From positions 806,001 through 870,000 of the forward strand of contig BQMF02000029.1 of assembly GCA_027922465.2 (NCBI GenBank): DNA of 64,000 nt. The letters are read 5' to 3'. This stretch comes from Turritopsis dohrnii (lineage: Eukaryota > Cnidaria > Hydrozoa > Anthoathecata > Oceaniidae). Every line of letters begins with the position of its first letter. Positions within the stretch are counted from its first letter, which is position 1. Both the position numbers and the translations under genes were made by a program. The notes beneath the pieces are model-generated. The model made no database searches. It had not been told where the DNA came from and saw only the letters and a program-made list of their open reading frames with translations. Shown here piece after piece: positions 24,663 to 33,784 of the stretch.

Positions 24663-25511
24663 TTATACGTAATTTCTTTGTGAAAAGAAAGCTGCCAAAG
24701 AGTTGAAACACTTTTGAGTCATTGTTGCTCGAAGCCAAGTTTTCAATCTGCGTGCATAAGAGAATGATCGCTCGGGTGTTGCATTTGTAGCTGCACCAAC
24801 AAGGACTAGTTTCCAAAGAGATTTATTTCTAGTGACGCCGCTTGATTTTACTATATTGTCTGTTATCTCCTCGAAATGAGCAACCTTTTCATTTTTAAAA
24901 ACGGGAGCGGCAGGCAGTGCAGAGATGTCAAGGTCATCCGAGTACTTTTCAAGAGCGACTATCTCAGTCTGGTAGGGGTCGTTGGAGTTGATGGATGTCA
25001 AAAGAAACTGCTCGATGCTTGAAAAGAATTGGTAGCGCTTGGTTGCTCAAAACGGTCCTTAATGGCCGTAGTATAGTGGTTATCACTCTCGTATTTCAAG
25101 CGAGAGGTCGGGGTTCAATTCCCCTTGGCAGCGATTCACCATGCGCGAGTGAATGTACCATAGCGCCGGGTCAACCCATGCCATGTGAGGGAAATTGGGT
25201 AGATGATACATCGGGTGTTGCAGGAAGATCATCCAGAAGAGCACAGGTCCTTGATTGGGTTTGTGTCACTCATGAGAGTGTCAAATACTTCGGAACCTCC
25301 AACCTAAGCCGTGGCCCCTCCTGGAAAGCAGATGCAATAGCAACTGAGTGAGGCTAGCCACGTAAAACAATACCAAATAAATAAAATAATATACTACGGT
25401 GTCAATTGCATCAAAGTAAATGATTCGGTAGTGGTCGGCTGCTGATTCCGGATTAAAGCCTGAATGCATAATAATAGCTTTTGGCTGTTCCTTTTTCAGT
25501 TGCGTAGCCAC
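24663..25511 (-). pseudogene. hAT transposase fragments (dimerisation domain)
   Basis: The segment 25511-25395 contains FNPESAADHYRIIYFDAIDTVV. It aligns in character with the ZMYM1-like pre-core region and is then cut by the SINE. The reading resumes with KDRFEQPS on the far side of the SINE (about 25055). After an internal deletion, 25001-24663 ends in WKLVLVGAATNATPERSFSYARRLKTWLR, cited here in parts: NATPERSFS and the following SYARRLKTWLR are the hallmark of the hAT C-terminal dimerisation domain. The DDE catalytic core is missing. Confidence 0.8.
25063..25395 (+). mobile_element. tRNA-Glu-derived SINE
   Basis: The head folds like a tRNA. The A box is TAGTATAGTGGTTA (25069-25082), the anticodon arm is CTCGT-ATTTCAA-GCGAG with anticodon TTC (Glu), and the B box is GGGTTCAATTCC (25111-25122). 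A roughly 230-bp body follows that does not belong to a tRNA gene, then an AAATAAATAAAATAAT tail. It interrupts the hAT relic, so it arrived later. Acceptor-stem pairing is poor, so this is not a functional tRNA. Confidence 0.8.
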
Positions 25512-25623
25512 TGATTTTTTTTTAAATTTTTAAATTTATGTGTAAAAAAAATTTTTTACTCAGCAAAAAAGTGGGGGGGGCCATGGCCCCCCTGGCCACC
25601 CCGGTAGCGCGGGCCCTGAAAGT

Positions 25624-26636
25624 AGCAACGAGAACACACAAGAGTTCGCCTTCACTGTCCATCGTTGTGAGTTGAAAAGAACTTAATTTCATGAATTAAT
25701 TCTTATCAATGGACACAACACACAGCAGGTGTTTGCGACAGATTATTTTTCTTCAGTGGACACTTAGCTTAAGGGCGCCTTTATATTGCTTGAATTGACT
25801 TTTTTTTTTTTAAATTAGTCGCTCAATACAAGGTTTAAAACCACTAATGTGTATTGAGACTTTGTTTTTATATGGCATTGCTTCCCTCTAAATTCAAAAC
25901 AGGTTCATTGATTTGAATTAAATATGAGAAAAGTTTGGGTTAACCTTCTTCATTTATTCGTTGCTTTAGTTTCATAAGTCATTCCCCCTACTCAACTATC
26001 TCTAGCTTCATAGGTCATTCCCCTTACTCAACTATCTTCATAATATCTCATAAAAATACCAGAATGAAACAAAGTATCGTTACTAAAAATATATAAATGG
26101 AAATAAAGCGTTTGACTAAAGCTGATACTGTCAGTGACACAATGGAGAAAACCTCTGCGAATCCGGCACTAATTATAGGATATTATTTATAGCATATTGC
26201 ATGATAATGAAATATTGAATGAAATAATGAAATGATATTATGGAGTTAATGGAATAATGAAATGATATTATGGAGTTAATGGAATAACTTAAACCGAAAT
26301 TCTTGATAAACTTCTAACTGTTACATTTTGATCATGGACATTATATCTTGAGGAAATACATTCGGCATCCTTGGAAAAATAAAAGTAATTAAAACATGAT
26401 TGTACACAATTTGTACTTTGAGTAATCTTTACCCTCCCTTACAGAGCTTTTGTCCTACAACATTCAAAAAGTATTTCAGATGTGTATTGGTGTGTACATT
26501 TTCTTTCAAAGGATATTTTTGAATAACTACTGGTTGTAATTCTTTGGATACAAGAAACCATGCCTAACAAACTATGCACAAATCAATCTACAACACAAAC
26601 TCAACGTGTATTCTGATTTTTAGAAGATAACGAACT
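25624..26636. other. upstream region of the receptor gene
   Basis: No gene. A direct duplication of about 31 bp occurs at 26221-26285 (unit includes AATGAAATGATATTATGGAG). A strong 3' splice site (TTCTGATTTTTAG, AG at 26622-26623) lies 13 bp before the receptor start codon, so a 5' untranslated intron or a spliced-leader acceptor is likely. Confidence 0.5.
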
Positions 26637-29600
26637 ATGGCTTTTGGTTTACTGGCTGCTGTTTTGTTTTTTCTTCTTCACAACTCAGTCCACAGTGCAG
26701 GTGATACCTACATTAAAATGAAGTTGTTGGAATTTGATTATAACAAGGACAAAAGACCTTTTTATGGAGGTGAGTTAGTTGCTTCATAATAATCACGAAA
26801 AATCTCATGGATTCTGTGATGAAGACTATCGTTATAGACTGAGTCAGCAATTTTCATAAAAAGTTGAACTGAAATTGAAGGCAATTGTTTCTTTGATATC
26901 CCTTATAAAGACTCGATACAATTAGGTAATGTTCCAAGTTGATGATAACACGTGATTGCAAAATTCAGAGAATGAAAACAACTGAATTTTGAATCTTGAA
27001 TAATTATGTCATTTTTATCATATCAAGAAAGACAGTGAACAAATTCTGATCTGACCTTTATAGCAAGGCTGTGTTTTGAAAGTAAATAATGACATTTGCT
27101 CCTTTCGAGATTTCACCATAAAAGATATTTCAAACTGATCCAGTGCTCACGCAGTATTTTGTCTTTAGATAAACCAGTAGAAGTGACTGTACAAGTTTAT
27201 ATACATGCAATTGGTCCTGTCGATGAAAATCGCTTTGTAAGTATCATATGTTTCATTTTTTGTGTGTCAGAGTTTAGTAAGTGTTTGAATTGCATTGTGT
27301 GAGAAAGAAGGTCATCGATAATAACAGAACATTGGTACAAGTGCACAATTTACAATTTTTGGAGGAATGTTTCAAAGAATGGGACACAATCCGTGAAAGA
27401 ACAAAAATAAAGCAAAAAAAAAAAAAAAATAAAAAATAAAAAAAATAAAAAAATAAAAAATAAAAAAAGAACTGTAGTTCACATGAAGATTTTACGTTTT
27501 ATACATTTTGAAGTCACTGACTGTTACCATTAACAAACCGCGTTCATAATTCTAAATTTTAAAATCTTTTCACTGATCACGTGATACTTTTCATTAATCG
27601 TCTATTGTTGTTTCTATGTTGAAAACATTCCAATGCAGTTTCACTGGAACAACTTTTATACATACTGTAGATAGTAGATAAGTTGAAGCTGATATCGTTA
27701 TCGACTCTTTTGATGTGTTAGAGTTATTTATAGATTTTTATAACCTCTTAGACTCTGATACAACTGTTCTCACTGAACACCCTGTGAAGCAGGTCCTGGC
27801 ATATTAATAGCCCCATTCGTGATAAACTATAAGTAATGTTTCAACCGCTCACTAGGCCCCAATGCCATTCCCAAGCTCACAGTCTCTGACCTGGACTGTA
27901 AGTGTTGAGCACTGAAGCAGCCATTTCATTTATTAATGTAATCGCATTATTTTTCCGCTTACAAAAACAGCTTAAAAAATTTCACACTTCAATATTCGGA
28001 AAAATCTTTGCCCTAAATTATGCGTATTTCTATCCCTGACATTTTTTTTTTTATCATAGTTTGTTTCTTTCATTAACTTTTCTTCATGCAGACGTTCTCA
28101 CAAGGTCTTTATTTGCGACAATGGTGGATCGATCCAAGGCTCATACTATCGAACTCAACTGAATATCCTCTCGTGCAGACGACATCATTGGAGGGTGTCA
28201 TATGGGAGCCTGATACGTCTGTGTACAAGACACAAGATGAGAAACGATTTAAAGATGGTGTCCGAACTGTGATCAACACTACTTCCGGATTGGTCTACAA
28301 ATGTCATCGGTGAATATTTCTTTTTAAGGTGTGAGTAAGGGAAAAAAACGTGTTTTTGTTTTTTAATTAATTCCTTTGACAGGAATATGTTTATATCAAG
28401 TATGATACATTTTTGGAAAGCTTATTTACATCTCTAAAAGCCCATGTTAAAAATTTTAAGGTAAACTAAAAATGTAAGATTTTAGAACGAGTCAAAGAAA
28501 GTGAACCTTGTTGTAAAAACGTAGCTCCATTTACAAAACGAGTTAAGTTTAACTTTTGTTTTTTACACTTTTGTAATCACAAGAGATAGAGTAAAAAACG
28601 GTTTTTTCTTTTTTTACTCAAACAAATTATTTTCAGAGTTATTTTCAATTTCTCAAAAGTATCGTTTTCTGTTTTCATTTTTTTTGCTTTCAAGACTATA
28701 ACTCATATTCTGTTCAAATTAAAACGATAAAAAAAACCGTTCTTAGATCTACACTTCAGCTTTTCAGTAAGCCAAGTCTCACTGTCAGAGCTTTTTTAGT
28801 TTTGTAAATGAAGCATCAAACGTTAGTGGCTCTGACACGAAAAGTGAACACTGAAAAAAACAGCTTTAAAGATTTTTCTTTATTGCGTGAACTAATTAAT
28901 TATTTATGAAACGGAATTTTGAAACAAAAGGATCAATACGCAACATGATCAATATGTTTTATTTTTTCATGGTCTTTAATGTACACAAATTAGCCGCTAA
29001 TACAACGGTTTTGGAAAATAAACGGACTTCCCATCCACTTCCTGAAAAAATAGTTTCACCATTGGAAAATTCAGAGTTCCTTTCATCCTGATGTGCAAAA
29101 AAACTTTTTTTCAAAAAAGTCAATGATTTTTCCCTTACTCACACCTTAATACTATTTAAGAATTTAACCTGTAACATATTCTGTACTTTCTTCATTTTTA
29201 TTCATAAATTAGTTTGTCTTCTAATAATTCGTCCAACGTCAGTTATCCAGGACATATCTTGAAGAGATTTAAATGTGTTTGTTGATATTGTTGTTTTTGT
29301 TGTATTGTTACACCTCCCTCAAATTCTGTTCATACGTCACGTCTTAAATGAGTTGTACTTTCAGAGTCGTTTTTATGTTGATAAGTTACTTGAAATAATT
29401 GGAACACATTGGAAACATTGGAACGCATGAAAACGCGAAGCACATTGGGAACTAAAAAGTGATATAATAAATCTGAATTTGGAAGAAAGTTATTATTGTT
29501 ATTGTTGTTGTGACAATTTTTTAGATTACGAACAATAACATCATGTAAAATGGACTTGAAAAAGTATCCATGGGATCAACAAATTTGTGATGTAATTTTG

Positions 29601-31010
29601 GAAAATTGTAAGTAAGAATCACTTTGTGTGTACTGTTTGAACGACATAGAATAAATATCCTGTCTTGTGCCTAATCTATTTAGTTGCTTCTACAACAGAG
29701 GAAGTATTATTATCCTGGCATAAAGATGCCGTCAATTACCCTAACGATATGGTCCTTGATGGCTACAAGCTTGTTGATATCAAACATAGTATCGTCGACG
29801 ACTATGCACAAGTTGGAGGTTTGTACATTGTTGCCATTAAAACCAAGGATTAGCTTTATGAAAAACATTGTTTTGGGCTAATGTAATCTTGTTTTCAAGT
29901 TTGTTGCTCTATTTGTGTGATAATTTGTAAAGGCTCTGCTGGTTACAATAATAATCATTCTGATTCTGGATCTAGTGAATTTTGTGACCCAAAAAAACTT
30001 TTAGTAGATTCTTATAGTGACAACCCCAAAATCAGAACGTTTTACAAATGTCTGCAAATGTAATTTAGGCCCACAGCGTCCCCAATCCCTATACTCAGCC
30101 ACAGAAAACGCTAGATAAAAGCAACCAACAACATTCTGATTTTGAGGTCATGACCTTATAGAATTCCTTGCTGCAACCAAAACAATATTCTTTATAGATA
30201 CTAAAGAGCATTTCAGGCAATTAAAGATGGCGATCATCGTAAGAAGGACATACACATACTACATCTATCGAGCTTACATTCCCTCTATTTTGTTACAAGT
30301 TTTTGCGTTGGGTTCATTTTGGGTTCCAGATAACGCTGTTCCTGCTCGCATGGGAATGATAGTTACAAGCTTTTTATCAAACGCGTTGATTTTGCAGAGT
30401 GTGACAGACAAAACGGTCAAAGTGGATTACACCACACCCATGCAGCTCTTTCTAATGTTTAATGTAGTTGTTATTGCTTTGTCCATGGTTGAATATCTGC
30501 TGGTCTTGCAGTTACGAAGAAATGCCGAGTTAAGGGTAGGATGGATTATCAATATTGTCGAAATGTGTTCTAGTTGAATTGCAGTTGAAAAATGTCTTCA
30601 TATTTCGTGTTTTTGTTTGTCTGTTTTCTTCTATTATATTGATTTTGATTCTAAAAAAATTAATCTTCACCTGTCACTAAAGTTTTGTTTTTCAGAACAA
30701 GTTGTACCAAAGATCGTCAACATTAACAAAGCTCAAAAATCGATTCACCTTTTACAAAAAGAAATGCAATGCGTTTGATTTAGAAGAGAAAAAGCCTATA
30801 CCAGAAAGTAACTCAGAAGCCCATGACAACCTTCTCTCACAAACAGATGGCAAGAAAGGTCGTACTCTTACTGTCGATTTGGAAAAATTAGATCAAAATG
30901 CAAGACCGAAGAAAAAACGAAATAGTCACATCTTGGATAGGGTGTGCCAATTTACGTTTCCCCTGACCTACTTTCTCTTTTGTGTTGTGTACTTTTCTCT
31001 TTACTCATAA
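26637..31010 (+). CDS. Cys-loop ligand-gated ion channel subunit (anion type)
   Basis: Seven exons join in frame to 429 aa: 26637-26769, 27169-27236, 28092-28309, 29525-29607, 29684-29818, 30198-30535, 30696-31010. All introns are GT-AG. Residues 1-21 look like a signal peptide. An extracellular domain with SQGLYLRQWW and VIWEPDTSVY follows. The Cys loop, C147 to C161 with exactly 13 residues between and the conserved Asp, is CKMDLKKYPWDQQIC. M1 begins at about 231 with Pro241. PAR at 261-263 precedes M2 (about 265-285), the signature of anion-selective GABA-A/glycine-type channels. M3 (about 295-317), a short charged loop, and C-terminal M4 (about 407-429) follow. Loop C lacks vicinal cysteines, so it is not an acetylcholine alpha type. 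The ligand is unknown. An AATAAA lies at 31018. Two MITEs sit in introns. Confidence 0.93.
28328..29145. mobile_element. 818-bp MITE in receptor intron 3, TTAA flanks
   Basis: Terminal inverted repeats GGTGTGAGTAAGGGAAAAA (19 bp, identical at both ends) are flanked by TTAA on each side (28324-28327 and 29146-29149). TTAA duplication is typical of piggyBac and Kolobok transposons. No transposase is present. The open frame at 28906-29091 is incidental. It accounts for most of the largest receptor intron. Confidence 0.8.
30008..30168. repeat. short inverted-repeat element in receptor intron 5
   Basis: Imperfect inverted arms: CCCCAAAATCAGAACGTTT at 30023-30042 and CATTCTGATTTTGAGG at 30132-30147, extending outward as TTCTTATAGTGACA and TCATGACCTTATAGAA. 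The likely origin is a small MITE. Target duplication is not resolved. Confidence 0.55.
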
Positions 31011-32029
31011 AACTGACAATAAAGCTTGTTTTTCCGAAATTTGGTCATTTATTTCCATATGCAAAATAGCCACGGCCTCCAAGAAAAAAACGCTCTTTGC
31101 TTCTGCGTGCTTTTACGCAATACTATGAAACCGTAAAATAGTGCAAAAATAATCATTCTCTAAAATAGAGTAGGATACACGTCTATGTCTAGTTGTTTTT
31201 TATCATGGCAGTTCTTGAGCATCAGGCCGTGCTATACAATACCATTACTACTCTGCACTATATGTGATGTTCACTAGTGGCTTTTTGTTCTTCTATTATT
31301 TCTCTGAAACTGACATGCAAAATCTACAGGTTTGGAGGGTTCTAGAGGTTAGTCGCAACTTGTTGGAGAAGCGCATTGACATTATTTGTGAATTCAATCG
31401 ATAGTACCAGTGTGTTATCTGAACGTTCTTCTTTTATGGTTAAATTGCTAACACCCCTCCCACACACATTGCGTCTATCCTCTAGATTCACCAATGAAAT
31501 CATTCACCGCTGTAATCATCCATTTTAAATGAAAAGGATACCATTACGGGCAGGTTCTTCGTATTAAAATGGTTTCTCTCGAGAAAATACAATTGGAGAG
31601 ATAAACCTACATTTAAGAAGAGACTTCTCTAGAAACTTTTAATTAACTCCCTTATAATATTCTAATTCTGTAATCTATTTTAGTTCGGATTTCGGATCAT
31701 TGATTTATTCAGACCAAATGACAGACCAATACTCCATGCTAAACATAACGCATAAAAGGCTATTGTTAATATTATTTCCTCAAATTTCTTAACCATTTAC
31801 TACTTTTTGGATGTTTTATATTTCCATTTCAATCTTAAAACGTTTATTTAACAAGTCCTTAAAATACGCGTGTGAATACGCTTTACCAGCCGATTTCCTT
31901 GATGTTTTGTAGAAGCTACAGAAGTAACCTCGTAAAAGCTTTGAAGAAGAATTTTAAGAATATTTTCCTGTTTCTACCTAATGTTAATCGTTAAAACATT
32001 TCGTAGAGGGGAAATATTTGTGTATGTGT
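31011..32029. other. receptor 3' flank
   Basis: AATAAA at 31018 is a probable poly(A) signal for the receptor gene. The rest, about 1 kb, shows no gene or clear repeat. Confidence 0.5.
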
Positions 32030-33270
32030 GATTAATTTATTTATTTTTTTTATTTTATTTATTTCATTATTTAAAGTCGAGTTTACAAGATAGCTTTAGA
32101 GCTAATAAAAATCGACTAACTACGTAAAATACAATAAAATGTACAATAAAAAAATACAATAAAATACAATAATACAATAAAATGTTCATGGAAAATAAAA
32201 TTATATATAACCCAGACCAACAATATAGGTTTTGCAGAGACGACATGGACAAGAAAAGTTATCAACTTCTTTCAGCATAGGAATGAATGTATCGAGACTA
32301 CTACATGCCTTTATGGAAGGAGCTAATACATTCCACAGTTGGGGACCTCGGTAGGAGACTCTTTCAAGACCATAGTTTACGGTCCGAGGAAGCTCACTAT
32401 TGAAGGCTCGGGGTTTGCGAATAGAGTATGGTACGCATCTGATAGCAAAAATATCTTTCATAAAAATTGGATTTTGACTATGTATTGTTTTAAACATCTC
32501 CTTCAATAAGATAATAATATTTTGCTCATGCATACCCCTCTGGCCCGTTAAATCACAAAGCTCTTTGTAGGATAAGTCTTCATCACATTCAATCAAAAGT
32601 CTCATGGCTCTTTCGTGAATATGAGAGATCCTATTATGAGATTGTCGAAGACAAAACATCCAAAGCAAAGGGCAGTAATTAAACTGAGATTTTACGAACG
32701 CATTCAACAATCTCTGCAGTTTCCATTGGTTTAGATAAGGACTCAATCGAGCTAAAGCATTTAGCTTCCTACTAGCATTCCTACAAAGCTTGTGTATGTG
32801 TTCATCGAATCTCAGTTTGTTGTCAAATTCAATGCCAAGTATTTTAACTGTGTCAACGCTTTTTATCATAGTTGAGCCTAGATTGATAGTAGTAGGAAGG
32901 TTGCTTTGAGGACCTAGTACCATAAAATAGCACTTTTCTGTATTTAAACAGAGAAAATTTTTCTGAAACCACCATGTAGCAACCTTTATTTCTTTGGTCA
33001 ATCTAAGCTTCACATTGTCAAGATTTTTGCCAGAACAATACATGGAATTATCATCGGCAAAATTGCAAATGTCTAAATCAATAAATTCAAATAGATCGTT
33101 TAGAAATATATTAAATAACAGAGGTCCGAGAATTGAACCCTGTGGGACTCCAGCTAGGATATTCAAGAAGCTGCTAAAAAACGAACCAACTTTAACCCTT
33201 TGTTTCCTGTGAGATAGATAGCTAAAGATAAGCATCAAAGCTGATTCACCGAGACCATATTCTTTTAGTT
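32030..33270 (-). mobile_element. CR1/Jockey-like LINE, 3' half
   Basis: A second LINE, on minus, truncated near 33270 inside the RT and ending with an A/T-rich tail at about 32030-32070. It differs from the copy at 9121-11830 at most residues, so the two are different families or old lineages. Confidence 0.88.
32201..33268 (-). pseudogene. LINE reverse transcriptase, C-terminal part
   Basis: It starts after RT motif A, with GVPQGSILGPLLFNIFLNDL (motif B), NFADDNSMYCSG (motif C with FADD), then the thumb and a long C-terminal tail (SQFNYCPLLWMFC, HERAMRLL, SYRGPQLWNVLAPSIK). The frame is open for more than 340 codons, so the copy is fairly young although 5' truncated. In frame it extends a little upstream of the first Met (EYGLGESALM), which shows that Met is not a true start. 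Confidence 0.9.
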
Positions 33271-33379
33271 AAGAAGAAAATGAAAGTTTCATAGTAAACA
33301 AGAGCCATATGGCACAAAACGGTAGAAGCATTTCAACTCACAATGTACAAAAATAAAAAGATTCTAAATTAATTAGTCT

Positions 33380-33519
33380 GAAAGCCCCATAAAGCTTTGT
33401 CGAACTTTGTTTATCTCTTAGGCTTAAATTAAGGCAATTTTCATTTGAAAAAGTGTAAACAGGGCTTAACTAAAACCACCAGAAAACTATTTGATACAAA
33501 CAAAAGAAATATGCACAAT
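33380..33519. repeat. older repeat split by the HECT transposon (left part)
   Basis: Matches 4300-4420 in order (TTATCTC, TAGGCTTAA, AAAAAGTGTAAACAGGGCTT, ATATGCACAA). The right part resumes at 38101-38185. This older repeat was the target of the HECT transposon. Confidence 0.6.
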
Positions 33520-33582
33520 TACCGTGGCTGATTCGAACAACATGATTTTCTTTTTAAACCAATAAAAATGATGAAAACTAAA

Positions 33583-33704
33583 ATATGCGGCCGTACATTT
33601 AAAATATGCGGCCGCACGTTTAAATATGCGGCCGCACGTTTATAATATGCGGCCGCACCTTATAACATGCGGCCGAACGTTTAAAATGTGCGGCCGCATA
33701 TTTT
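33583..33704. repeat. left subterminal array of GCGGCCGC units
   Basis: Six consecutive units of about 20 bp around ATATGCGGCCGCACGTTTAA, with variants CGGCCGTAC, CGGCCGCACC and CGGCCGAACG. The sixth unit is inverted (GTGCGGCCGCATATTTT). Two more units lie at the right end (38000-38040), one of them mutated to GTGGCCACAT. Each core is an 8-bp palindrome with two CpGs in otherwise AT-rich DNA. Likely role, by analogy with other transposons, is transposase binding. Confidence 0.85.
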
Positions 33705-33784
33705 GATGACAGGATGTTATTTCTGGGCGTTTTCTATTAAACATGGTCTGGAAACTTTACACTACAACTTGATGGCGTATAATT

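Larger units (their letters stand above)
24313..25618 (-). mobile_element. hAT transposon relic with 5-bp target duplication
   Basis: Termini CAGGGCCCGCGCTA on the left and TAGCGCGGGCCCTG on the right, flanked by the same 5 bp AAAGT (24308-24312 and 25619-25623). The minus strand retains the two ends of a hAT transposase related to ZMYM1/ZBED-like proteins. The copy is an internal-deletion derivative and contains a SINE. A 5-bp duplication differs from the 8 bp usual for hAT, but the two CAGAGGCG MITEs in this window also show 5 bp. Confidence 0.85.

Noticed and set aside
25063..25135. Functional tRNA-Glu gene
   Set aside because: Acceptor stem pairing is poor and a SINE body and A/T tail follow directly.
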